Shown here: positions 49,467 through 60,085 of the stretch, in pieces
Numbering within the stretch: position 1 is the first letter of the stretch
How the letters are laid out: the number at the start of each line of letters is the position of its first letter
Source of the DNA: Imbricaverruca yamaguchii
Taxonomy: Eukaryota; Arthropoda; Thecostraca; Neoverrucidae
Direction of reading: 5' to 3'
DNA length: 64,000 nucleotides
Assembly: GCA_034440575.1 (NCBI GenBank)
Contig: JAOTOL010001389.1
Location: forward strand, 399,501-463,500
The notes under the pieces: generated by a model
What the model saw: only the letters and a program-made list of their open reading frames with translations
Database searches by the model: none
Told to the model about the DNA's origin: nothing
Position numbers and translations under genes: made by a program

Positions 49467-50145
49467 GGATCACCAACAGTCACCACACGGTCCACAACCA
49501 CACGGTCCACAGTCTACGGTCAGGGCCGGACTGCAGGGCGGTGTGACCAACAGTCACCACACAGTCCACAGTCTACGGTCAGGGCCGGACTGCAGGGCGG
49601 CGTGACCAACAGTCACCACACAGTCCACAGTCTACGGTCAGGGCCGGACTCAGGGCGGCGTGACCAACAGTCACCACACAGTCCACAGTCTACGGTCAGG
49701 GCCGGACTGCAGGGCGGTGTTCAGTCGGCGTGACCAACAGTCACCACACAGTCCATAGTCTACGGTCAGGGCTGGACTGCAGGGCGGCTGACCAACAGTC
49801 ACCATACAGTCCACAGTCAGAGGTCAGAGGTCAGACTCCAGGGCGGTGTTCAGTCGGCCGGACCAACAGTCACCACACAGTCCACAGTCTTCGGTCAGAG
49901 GTCAGACTCCAGCGCGGTGTTCAGTCGGCCGGACCAACAGTCACCACACAGTCCACAGTTAGAGGTCAGAGGTCAGACTCCAGGGCGGTGTTCAGTCGGC
50001 CGGACCAACAGTCACCACACAGTCCACAGTCTTCGGTCAGAGGTCAGACTCCAGGGCGGTGTTCAGTCGGCCGGACCAACAGTCATCACACAGTCCACAG
50101 TCTTCGGTCAGAGGTCAGACTCCAGGGCGGTGATCGGTCGGCCGG
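49467..50145. repeat. Tandem repeat of about 59-63 bp, about 11 copies
   Basis: Recurring ACCAACAGTCACCACACAGT, CCACAGTCTACGGTCAG and GACTSCAGGGCGGTGTTCAG. Two sub-families are visible: GGGCCGGACTGCAG in the first half and GAGGTCAGACTCCAG in the second. Confidence 0.93.
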
Positions 50146-51296
50146 ACGCGCGTCGGTAGACAAAGGCTGCCGACGTAAATGGTGCTGAGTTCCCGGAGTA
50201 GTTTACACCCAGTTGGGATGTATGATGCGTGGCGATCCGCCTGCTCTGTAACTCCGCCATGAGAATACAAGGATATATCAGAGGTGACTAGCCTTGGCAG
50301 GGTTGCTAACTCCTTTAATTGTTTAATTACTCCATTGTTCTCACCAGGGTTGTAAAATTAAGCTCCCCTTGCGACCTCAACAATGGACGTTTCTTCATTA
50401 CAGCGGCTTCCACGGGTCCCGTATGGCTGAGCCGCATAGTGATGCCGAGACCATCACTCGGCTTTATGGTCGCCTCGTGACGCCACCGGATGACATCATC
50501 GCATGACGTCACTGATGTCATGGACAGTCTGCGGTGCTTTCTGAAGGTTTAGTCTTCGGTTCTCTGCGCCAGTCTGGTTGTCTTCTCACGTGCTCGGAAG
50601 AGAGCAAGTGAGAAGGTGGGCTTAATAGCTTGAATTGAGGAAGCTTTTAATATTCATGTTTAATCGATCGAAATGGCATCAAACGGCAATAGATAAATTC
50701 ATAGAATACAAGAAAACCTAACAGTAGCATTGCATATGTTCTGTGGGCTCCATAGTCGGGGAAAACATGCACGAATCTGCATGCAAAGCTCTGGTCATCT
50801 CTATCCGGCGGCGGCCCATGTCCTTCCGCGCCACGATACTCTGCAGTCTTCTCGTCTCGGTAGGTTCCGCACAGATCGCACCATACCCGAGCTTCGCCCC
50901 AGCAGGTACCGCACAGGTCGCGGCTCCCGGACTGACGGCTCTGCATCGCCACCGACCGCCGGTGAGCCGACGGCAGCCGCCGCCAGCAGCCGGCCACACA
51001 ATCCCAGCGCGCTGGCCGCCGCTCGCCGCCACCCTTGTCACACGCGGACCACGAGCGGCGCGTGTGCTCGCGCGCGTGACGAGAACGGCGTCAGCGTCGT
51101 CTCGGCGAGCACGTCTGACTACTGTCTGGCCGTGCTGAGCCGGTCCCAGACGTGCCCAGTACGTTTGTCTGACTCAGGTGACGTCAGCGGTGGCTGCCAC
51201 ACAGCGGCAACGTCCGCCAGTGCCGTGAACGTAATCAAAACAAGACCAGAACAGCGCGCTCATTTGTTTATCTCCGTACATATATGGATTCACACA

Positions 51297-51299
<3 letters not shown>

Positions 51300-51366
<67 letters not shown>

Positions 51367-51367
51367 T
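51300..51367. repeat. (TA)n microsatellite
   Basis: About 60 bp of pure TA plus flanking CATATATGCATG. Confidence 0.96.
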
Positions 51368-52859
51368 GCATGCGTGTGCGTGAGAGAAACACTTTCACTG
51401 CTGGTGAGAGGGGTGCCCGCCGCTCGCTTGATTCTATCAATGTGAGGCCTGAAGTGGGTGCATTTTGTTTCACCGCATGACTCATGCCGCACCGCACTTT
51501 CCCGTAACGCTCCTGTCAGTAGCAACGCCGGAATTTACTCGTGTGTGTCAACTGACATGGAGCGGTATAGAGGCCGGTGGAATCCCGGCTAAGCTAGATG
51601 CAGATACTAGCCGGGAGCCAGCTGTTGCCAGTTAGGTTCGGTTTTCAGCCGAGGGCCGGCGCCGGGATACCTAGGCATTGACGAACGAGCAAGTGCTTTT
51701 CAATCTGGCCACACCTGGCCGGCTGTTAGATGTTCTGGAAAGTTAAGCTAAGTTTTTAATGCTCAAGAAGATAAGTGTCCGAGATTATTGCCTTATCCTG
51801 TTGTCATTTGTAGGAGATGAGTAGAAGCTTTGGGTAGGCATTTCCAGTCGTTTCAGATCATGTCCGATCTTTTCCGCTTCGCCGAACGGAACCGCAGCGA
51901 CATTCATCGAACATCGTTTACTAGCTGGATGTGACGCGGAAAGCGCCCGCCACATCACCAGACCGTGATGGATTGCTCCGATTGGTCGGGCCGGTGCGTC
52001 TGACCGCACCGGCAGCTGGCTCCGATCGGCGGCCGCCTGCGGACAGGGCGTGGGCAGTGGACACGTGCCGGCGGCTCGGACCGGTCCAGCTATGGCGATT
52101 GTCCCGACCCGGCCCATTACACGAGCCACGCGCTAATTGGAAATAGCTCTTGGGCCGCTCGAATAGCAAAGAAAGCGGACCAATTCGAAGGGACGTCTGT
52201 CGATCGGGTCGGCGCGCTGGAGGCGGCAGCGTGATAGTCGTAATCGTCCCTCGTGCCAGCCGGTCGGCCCGCCGGCGCCTGCACAAGAGGGGAAGATCCA
52301 GAGATAGGAAGCTCCGGAATGGTTTAGGGCACATTTCTCGGCCGGTTTGATTGTGTTTTACAGCGTCATAAATGGTCTCTGAAAGGCGGTGCTCCGCCGC
52401 CTGCATAACTCCGCTGTCTGGCCAGTTCCCATGCATCTACGCCTCCGCACATTGTATTCCTAGCTCTTCGCACGTCAGCTTCCCATATCTGCTCTTGTTG
52501 CAATGTTGAAAACGGCGACAACTTCTCTTTCTCGTCGCCAGTCTCACTGGTTTGTTCTCGGGACACGAAATGCCCGGCTCTCGGTTTTGGGAGTGCTGTC
52601 AAACACGAAGAACATATGTGTGTGTGCCTTTTGCTGGAATAATTGTAAGCTATTTCGAACGTCCAATTTGTGTTGGCGGTCAGCGTCGTGACGTCACACC
52701 GCGGTGATTTCACGAGCTTTCGTCACTGAACTCGCCCAGTCTGTGATAGGCTGCGTCTGTTCTGATTGGCCAACACGCCAAGCTCATGGTCACCATGAGA
52801 GGGTGGAGCCACCACCAGTCGCCGCACTGCAGTGACGGAGGCGTCAGGCGTGTCCCAGG

Positions 52860-53270
52860 CGTGTCACAGACGTGTGACTACTGTATGGGTGTCCACTGCA
52901 TGAGTGACTACTATGGGGTGACTACTGTATGAGTGACTGAGGCATAGGTGACTACTGCATGGGTGACTACTGTATGGGTAACTACTATGGGGTGACTACT
53001 GTATGAGTGACTGAGGCATAGGTGACTACTGCATGGGTGACTACTGTATGAGTAACTAATGTATAGGTGACTACTGTATGGATTATTACTATATGAGTGA
53101 CTACTATATGGGTGGCTACTATATGGATGACAACTGTGTGCGTGACCACTATACGGGTGACTACGGTATATGCGACTAATATATGGATGACTACTGTATG
53201 AGTGACTACTGTATGGGTGACTACTTTATGAGTGACTACTGTATGGGTGACTACTGTATGGGTGCCTCCA
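52860..53270. repeat. 15-bp tandem repeat
   Basis: Recurring GTGACTACTGTATGG with variants, including a larger duplicated block (about 52895-52960 and 52975-53050). Confidence 0.92.
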
Positions 53271-53744
53271 CTTCCGACATAGATTGGTGTCCGCTGCATT
53301 AGTGGGCTTTGGGACATGGCTACATCTCGCAATTCACCCTTCGGTGGCCTCCATTACGCGCTAGTCTAAATGTCATCGTACCACTTTGAACATGAGCGCA
53401 CGCTGGTTGCATTTTGGTACGGAGGATGACAGAGGTGAATTTTCCAAACACACAAAAAATGAGAACGTGATCACGGGAAAGCAGATAATTTTACGCCACC
53501 GTGCGCTGATATGACATTTTGTTCAGCGGTGGGTGCGGAAACTGAAGACGTGAATGGCCGTTTTAGCGCTAGAACATTGACAACCTCCAACATGCAGCCG
53601 TGGTCTTGGGTGAATGCCCAAAGTTCATTGACTTGAACAAAGCTACTCAGCATGGCGATTGGGATGAGGCTGATAAAATAGTGATGCATGGGCGCACACG
53701 GTGAGTACGCCATTCATCGGTAGCCACCACAGAACACTTCTACA

Positions 53745-54207
53745 ACTGACCTCTGACCTCCCCATACTCGTACCGCACCGTGCCCTGTTGCCGTGTGACC
53801 TTTGTGGACCGGTAATGTGTGCTGCGGACCTGTGACCTCCTTGTGCCGACAGGGTGCGCTGTTGACCTGTGACCTCCTTGTGCCGACAGGGTGCGCTGTT
53901 GACCTGTGACTTCTGTGTGACAGTGGGGTACGCTGCTGACCTGTGACCTGTGTCTGCCCTCAGGGTGCGCTGCTGACCTGTGACCTGTGACTTCTGTGTG
54001 ACCGTGTGGTGTACTACTGGCCTGTGACCTATGTGTGACCGCAGGGTACGCTGCTGACTTGTGACCTCTTTGCGCCGGCAGAGTGCGCTGTTGACCTTTG
54101 ACTTCTGTGTGACCGTGCGGTGTACTACTGACATGTGACCTATGTGTAACCGTAGGGTACGCTGCTGACCTGTGACCTGTGTCTGCCCTCAGGGTGCGCT
54201 GCTGACC
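53745..54207. repeat. Minisatellite spanning the Bok exon 3 acceptor
   Basis: Irregular 40-75 bp units of GCTGCTGACCTGTGACCT and GTGTGACCGYAGGGTACGCT. A 53-bp block at 53926-53978 is repeated without mismatch at 54155-54207, and the second copy contains the functional acceptor and the first 15 bases of exon 3. Confidence 0.9.
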
Positions 54208-54354
54208 CGGTTCCGGCCGCCCAACACAGACCCGTCCATCGGTGGTATCCTGGTAACGGGCGGTGCTGGTCTGCTGGCCGTGGCCATCTTCCTCATGGTG
54301 CTGCTCAGGTCGCTGGGCAGGGTCATCAGTGACCTGCGGGAGCCCGCCAGCTGA
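54193..54354 (+). CDS. Bok: Bok-like Bcl-2 family protein, coding exon 3 (membrane anchor, stop)
   Basis: Last coding exon, after acceptor CTGCCCTCAG (ending 54192), in phase 0 and closing with TGA at 54352-54354. It encodes residues 255-307: a short amphipathic start (GALLTRFRPPN), then a hydrophobic stretch of about 22 residues (GGILVTGGAGLLAVAIFLMV and LL, residues 271-292), then a basic/polar tail (RSLGRVISDLREPAS). This is the C-terminal tail-anchor expected in Bok proteins, which sends the protein to the mitochondrial outer membrane or ER. Total length of 307 residues is close to the roughly 300 of fly Debcl and Buffy. The acceptor and first bases lie inside a minisatellite with upstream copies of the same acceptor. 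I saw no AATAAA within about 2 kb downstream, so the 3' UTR end is not placed. Confidence 0.88.
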   Translation, partial: GALLTRFRPPNTDPSIGGILVTGGAGLLAVAIFLMVLLRSLGRVISDLREPAS

Positions 54355-54464
54355 GCCGACCTGGCGTCAGCTAAGTCGACCTGGCGACCCCTGAGGCAGG
54401 CTGCAGCAGTTAGCGATGTGATGAGATCAGAACATCGGCTGATTGACGAACTCCGGAAACCAGC

Positions 54465-54665
54465 CAAGTGGCCCTATCAGCTCATTAGCTGAGTGCTGAG
54501 TCTGCCAGCTCATCAGCTGACTCCTGAGCTGCCGGCTGATCAGCTGAGTGCTGAGAACGAGAGTTCACCAACCGAAAATTAGGAAGCCGGTTCATCAGCT
54601 GACTGCCGAGAACGTCAGTAGCATCAGCTGAGCTCACAATCTCATCAACTCACTAGCTGAGTAAA
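54465..54665. repeat. Diverged repeat rich in CATCAGCTGA
   Basis: Recurring CTCATCAGCTGAGTGCTGAG variants downstream of the Bok stop, possibly within the 3' UTR. Confidence 0.75.
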
Positions 54666-54929
54666 GGTGTGCTGCCAAGCCGAGCGGACGTATCGCCAGA
54701 CTGACTGCTGAGCCAGCCGGTCCGCCCACTCACAGCCATCCTGCAGGGCGTGGCGAAGTCAGTCGACATCTCATGGCCAATGACGTGTCCGAACAACCGC
54801 CGCCAAAGTGTCTGAAGAGCAAGGCAACATCACATCGCGTCACACCAGCACACGTCAGTGACGCGTGGACCGCTCCCGAACGTAGCCGCTCTTGAAACGA
54901 AATGGCTCCCAGCGTCCTCTGGAGGTCCG

Positions 54930-55180
54930 GGTGCGGATCCCGCCCAGGACAGTTCCCTGCGTTATCCGGAGGTCCTGCCCGGGACAGCTCCCGGGGTCCT
55001 CCGGAGGTCCGGGTACAGATCCCGCCCAGGACAGCCTCCGGGGTCCTCCGGAGGTCCGGGTACAGATCCCGCCCGGGACAGCTCCCGGGGTCCTCCGGAG
55101 GTCCGGGTACAGATCCCGCCCGGGACAGCTCCCGACGTCACGGGACAGCTCCCGGAGTCCTCCGGAGGTCCGGGTGGCCG
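54930..55180. repeat. 47-bp minisatellite, about 5 copies
   Basis: The unit contains GACAGCTCCCGGGGTCCTCC, GGAGGTCCGGGTACAGATCC, CGCCCGG. Copies begin at 54983, 55030, 55077 and 55124. It contains the palindrome TCCGGA. Confidence 0.94.
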
Positions 55181-55739
55181 CACCCGGAGTTAGCGCGGCC
55201 CCGTCCCGGCACCGTCACCGGACCCGGTGCAGGGAGGGCGGGGGTGCTCAGGTGCACGTGTCAGCCACGGCCGTCATCGTCGGCGGTGATGCCTGCCCGC
55301 CGGACGTGCACCGGCGCGCCGTGCACAGTGCAATCACCGGTGCACAGAGCAGTGCTGTGTCCGGGATCGACAACTTCCCAGAGCTTGCGGCGTTCCCTTT
55401 GGCCCGTGCTACAGACGTTATTTCTCGTGCACCAGCGTGTGTGGGTGTCAGACACACGTGACTAAGTCGTGTTATTCATGCGATGTGTCGGTAACTCGGC
55501 CCAATAATTACCTCGTGAGTATCGCCTTGGCGTTCGCAAGTTATTTCTCATCGGCTTGTGAACCTGTGATCATCCAGATTCAGTGCTACTGCCCATGGGT
55601 GCAGGATTTGAAGTGCTGCTGGTGCTGGCGGTGTCAGGTGTGAGTAAAATATTACGCGTCGGCTTGTTTTGATTGCACATCTACAAACTGGCAATTCTTT
55701 ACTGATGCCATGAACCGTGAGGTAGCCTCCACCCATTCT

Positions 55740-55943
55740 TTACACCCACCGCCGGGACCCCGGCTGCAGATACCTCCTGATGTGTGCTGCTTCAGCCGAG
55801 TATGACCGGTGGGCAACGTACGAGCCAATTCCCCTGACGTTCTCGTGAACCCTGCCGATGTAAAGCGCCTGGTCCAATCGGAATTGTGACTTCCATTGCA
55901 CGGCCCAGCCGTAGTTCTGGCTCCCATCGTCGCGAAAAACCAT
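55740..55943 (-). CDS. Unassigned 67-codon ORF, possible exon or pseudogene
   Basis: Minus-strand frame containing QALYIGRVHENVRGIGSYVA and ending RRWV. The YIGRVHE block faintly recalls DM9/DUF3421 repeats (YVGRA-H-G), but the rest of that repeat is not evident. An overlapping frame of 113 codons (55652-55993) is also open. Treat as unproven. Confidence 0.18.
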   Translation of the reverse strand: MVFRDDGSQNYGWAVQWKSQFRLDQALYIGRVHENVRGIGSYVAHRSYSAEAAHIRRYLQPGSRRWV

Positions 55944-56483
55944 TCCAGGTCAATCACAGTCGCATTCCAAGTCTCACCCCGCTCTGGTGTCAAGCATTCC
56001 CAGTCTCAGTTCCGTTTCCAACTCCATTTTCCTCAATTCCACGGAAAGCCACACCGTGATTGGGAATTGCCTTAACATTTGGGCGAAAAAGCAAGCATGG
56101 TTGGAGCTTCATTATTTAGAACTGGAGAGACACAATTGCCGAAGACATGGGCGGATGTAACAACGGATTTTCACAGGGATAAAATCTCTAATTTGGTGCA
56201 TTAACATTGAGACTGTAGGAGTTGACTGAAGAGAATAGCACACAAATGCCTTGGGCCAACCAATTTTGTTTGGCCAGGCTTGATACATCCAAGATGACAG
56301 GCTTGATAGACCCGATGTTGCAAGTGGTATTTTTGTAATCCATCGAATGAGGCATTTGAATGACATCCGGCCAGCACGTAAATGATATCAACGAAGTTGC
56401 GGAAGCTGTTGCACCATCGGAAAACTTGATAGCATTTCCAAAGTTTGTGATGTCATATGTACTTTGGGCCAAATAGATGCATA

Positions 56484-56622
56484 GAAATCAAAGGTCCCAG
56501 GTTCAACACATGCTCCACTCGGGACATTTCCCAATATCGCGGCCCACCTGCGGAACAGTGTGGGCGGCGCCATCAGCCGTGAATGTGCATAATAGGCATC
56601 GTAAACCACCCAATAAAGAAAC
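56484..56622. repeat. Dispersed repeat, copy 2, with tRNA-like B box
   Basis: Contains the segment shared with 1764-1830, from 56560. Upstream is GGTCCCAGGTTCAACACATG, which includes a GGTTCAA B-box-like motif. That fits a tRNA-derived SINE, but no A box was located. Confidence 0.4.
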
Positions 56623-56737
56623 AGATACATACAAATACACATCAGATATAACCCAAGCTATAAATTTTGCTATCATAGCTCTTCGCCTATCCACAATTTG
56701 CATGTTGGTAAGTCTTCAAAGCACCGTAAGAACCCTA

Positions 56738-57164
56738 ATTATGGTTAGCCGATTGGATTCTGGAAAACTGGTTGGATTCCTTAAAATAGGCGTACGAACT
56801 GAAAAAGCAATAAAAATGGATGTTTTGAAGAAACAAAATTGTAAAGTCAGACACCCAAATGTTCAAAGACATACGACACTTTTGAGACGTGAAGAATGCA
56901 GAGGAGAGTGAGTTCGTGCTGGTCCATATCAAAGAGAATGTGGTCAGAGAAAGTGGTGAGGTCAGTTTCAGCAGGATAGCCAGAAGGAAAATAATGTTGG
57001 GAGGATAAAAATAAGTGACTATGGGACGTGTAGTCGTAAAGCTGATGCTGCACAATCCATTCCGTGAGTCTATGAAAGGCAAGGACGATGGATATAGGTC
57101 CAAAGTTTGAAGCCTTAGAAGGGCTACCAGATTTGGAATATAATGGACTAGGGGGTGCTTTCAA
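56738..57164 (-). pseudogene. Decayed non-LTR reverse transcriptase domain
   Basis: Minus-strand remnant of a CR1/Jockey-type reverse transcriptase. The upper part (57164-56847) reads SPLYSKSGSPSKASNFGPIS, matching the conserved P-YK-GS--A-NFRPIS block, followed by LTEWIVQHQLYDY and the S-L-S-Q--F-GY-AET-L block. The palm motif around TLLCILHVSK has His where the catalytic Asp of LLDLSKAFD is expected. The reading then shifts frame and continues to about 56738 with a FFSSYAYFK block resembling FRSYL. The frameshift and lost Asp make it inactive. I see no target-site duplication. Confidence 0.6.
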
Positions 57165-57354
57165 ACAACAGAGTACTACGAAGTTAGGATACAGGTGTTG
57201 CTAATGTACAATAGAACATGAACAATAACATGGAAACCTAGCCCGAAAATCCGTATGGAAACGAAGGCGGCACCACAGTCTCCTACATGTTTAATCGATC
57301 ACGGAGAGGATACTTGGAAATAGAGAATATGTCAGTGTATATCAGTGTTAATGT

Positions 57355-57490
57355 TAGTTTGTCAGTCTGTTCATGTCAGTCTGTCCATGTCAGGCTGTCT
57401 ACGTCCGGTTGTCTACGTCATGCTGTCTACGTCAGCCTGTTCATGTCAGTCTGACCATGTCAGTCTGTCCATGCCAGTCTGACCATGTCG
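57355..57490. repeat. 15-bp tandem repeat
   Basis: Recurring GTCAGTCTGTCCATG and GTCTACGTC variants. Confidence 0.85.
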
Positions 57491-58774
57491 GCTCCTGGTC
57501 ACGGACTGTACCCAGGGGAAAGCATGATACGTCGGCTGGCATCAAGCGAACAAGGCCGCGGCCCGGGACAGGCCGGCTTTTTCCCGCCGGATGCGACGAC
57601 AGGTTTCAGCCATCTAAAAAGCCGTTTACTGCTTGTTTATAGTAGTCGTGACCATCAAATGGTTAGCATGAGTCGTTGCGGCTTCTGATTGTTCGAGCAC
57701 GTACTCTTGTTGTCACGGGCGGGGATATATTCCTTGGAATTGGAGTCATCTGGCAGGGCTGTGGCTCATACTTACAGCCCGGCTAGACATTTATCGCGTT
57801 GAATAGCCGCCATAGAGGCGTCAAGGACACACTCCCGCTCTTCCCTCACGTCAGTCGGGCAGCACGGCGTCTTGAAACGCAAAGCTTGTTTAGCGCCTGG
57901 CGACATGGTGGTTGGGATAGCCCGCGGTGGGAGCCGTGACGGGCAGAGAAGTTTCTTACACCTGTGATTGGTCCGTGGCCAGCCAATGCCGACACACGCC
58001 GCTGATGTCATACCAATTATGACCAATCGTTCGGCCGGCTGTGACCTTGCGTCGCGATGCCAGGTGGCATGAATCTGGGTCAAGAGCATCGACTAATGCG
58101 CCACGCCGTGTCCAAACACCCAGACAGACGCATAATGAACGGTACCAGGACAGCGAACACCAGTGCCAGTTGCGGGAGTATGTTCGTGCCAACCACTATA
58201 TTTTGTTGTCAGCTGAATTTGGGCGTTTGATACTGACACAATATGCTGCCACCCTGCGATTGTGCATCTTACGCAGGCGAAGGACTACCCCCGATACGCG
58301 GCGAGGGCTACAGAACAAGGGAAGCCCAAGCAAACTATTAGTGTCGTCACGCTCATGAGAAAGCTGATTTCCATTAAATTCAGACCATCACTTTAATGTT
58401 AACCTGCTGGAATGAACGTCTGTGATTTGCAAAAGTACAGTTTCCAAGCAACAGAATCGCAGCAGCCTTCACCCCGAATAACAGCCATGGTCCCTTTGAC
58501 CACCCGAGCGTTTCCACCAAGCCAGCCGCTTCCCGCGCAACTCCGTCACGGCTGGCGTTTTTCGCTGAGAACCCGACGGCAGTCGGTCAAGCTAGATCAC
58601 ATTCTCCACGTGAAATTAACCGGTATAGCCAGGCTTGGTGAAGACACGACAAAAACTTCCCACGGTGTAGGAGTATCTGCGGTCGGAATAATCTTGGTCT
58701 AATTTGCGCTCGGCTATGAAATCGGTCAGCAGGCGCACGTGCTTGCTGGCTTGGCAAGAACCGTGAAAAGACGG
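57491..58774. other. Unassigned downstream flank
   Basis: Several overlapping open frames of 70-105 codons lie on both strands (57772-58358), but none resembles a known family. Confidence 0.35.
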
Positions 58775-59010
58775 CAGCTGTGGACACGTATTCAGTGCAG
58801 CACGACATGTCTGGTCAGGTCAGGTCAGGTCAGGACAGGTCAGCTGTGGGCACGTATTCGGCGCAACACGACATGTCTGGTCAGGTCAGGTCAGGTCAGG
58901 ACAGGTCAGCTGTGGGCACGTATTCGGCGCAGCACGACATGTCTGGTCAGGTCAGGTCAAGCCAGGACAGGTCAGCTGTGGCCACGTGTTCGGCGCAGTG
59001 CAACAGTCGG
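58775..59010. repeat. 66-bp minisatellite, 3.5 copies
   Basis: CACGTATTC recurs at 58785, 58851 and 58917 (CACGTGTTC at 58983). Each unit contains a nested (AGGTC)n tract, GGTCAGGTCAGGTCAGG. Confidence 0.92.
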
Positions 59011-59079
59011 GTCAGGTGAGCTGTGCCGGCCCAGGTTGGCATCCGTGTCCGGCCCCTTCGGAGACCTTAACGTGACGTC

Positions 59080-59515
59080 ACACCTCGTCAGCCCGGTCAC
59101 CAACTATTGTCGCATCTCGTCAGTCTGGTCACCAACTGTTGTCGCATCTCGTCAGTCTGATCACTAGCTGGTGCAACACCTCCTCAGCCTGGTCAGCCTC
59201 TGGTGTCACACCTCGTCAGCCTGGTCAGCCTCTGGTGTCACACCTCGTCAGCCTGGTCACCATTGGTCGCACCTCGTCAGCCTGGTCACCATCTGGTGCA
59301 CACCTCGTCAGCCTGTCACCATCTGGTGCACACCTCGTCAGCCTGATCACTAGCTGGTGCAACACCTCCTCAGCCTGGTCAGCCTCTGGTGTCACACCTC
59401 GTCAGCCTGGTCAGCCTCTGGTGTCACACCTCGTCAGCCTGGTCAGCCTCTGGTGTCACACCTCGTCAGCCTGGTCACCATCTGGTGCACACCTCGTCAG
59501 CCCGGCGGTGACGGT
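59080..59515. repeat. Repeat of about 30 bp
   Basis: Recurring CACCTCGTCAGCCTGGTCAC and CTCTGGTGT/CATCTGGTGC, with a larger internal duplication (about 59160-59245 and 59345-59435). Confidence 0.93.
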
Positions 59516-59584
59516 ACTCTGTGTTTCCACTGCTCCCACCCCTCGTTGCGGGTTTATCGACTTCCTCTCTCCTTCCATCCTTTT

Positions 59585-59931
59585 TCACTCTAGCTTTTGC
59601 TCTTACTCTTACTCCCTCACTCTCGCTCGCCCACTCTCACTCCCTCACTCTCACCACCACACCCTCACTCCCTCGCTCTCACTCCCTCATCCCTCACTCT
59701 CACTCCCTCACTCTTATTCCCTTACTCCCACTCCCTTACTCTTACTTCCTCACTCCTACTCCCTCACCCTCACTCCCTCACTCTCACTCCCTCACTCTCA
59801 CTCCCTCACTCTCACTCCCTCACTCTCACTCCCTCACACTTTCACTTTCTTATTCGCTCACTCTCACTTACTCACTACTCGCTCACTTTCGCTCTCTCAT
59901 CCACTTTCCCACTCACTCTCTCACTCTCCCA

Positions 59932-59981
<50 letters not shown>

Positions 59982-60085
59982 TCTCTCTCTCCTATCTCCA
60001 TCTCTCTCTGTCTCTATCTCTATCTCCCTCTCCCTCTCCCTCTCACTCTCTCTATCTCCCTCTCTCTTCCTCCCTCTCCCTCACC
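59585..60085. repeat. CT-rich tract, (TCACTCTCACTCCC)n
   Basis: Pyrimidine-rich simple sequence, ending in (TC)n near 59935-59975. The Ser/Leu/Pro-rich frames of up to 358 codons are artefacts. Confidence 0.95.

Larger units (their letters stand above)
38211..54192 (+). other. Bok: Bok intron 2 (15,982 bp)
   Basis: Phase-0 intron immediately after the GGW of BH2. Donor GTACGT, acceptor CCCTCAG. It holds at least eight large tandem arrays, one hAT-like MITE, a perfect hairpin and a possible nested two-exon gene (48638-48926). Stretches where I see nothing assignable: 38316-40490, 41640-43060, 45780-46340, 47391-48630, 50146-51298 and 51368-52850. Confidence 0.85.
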
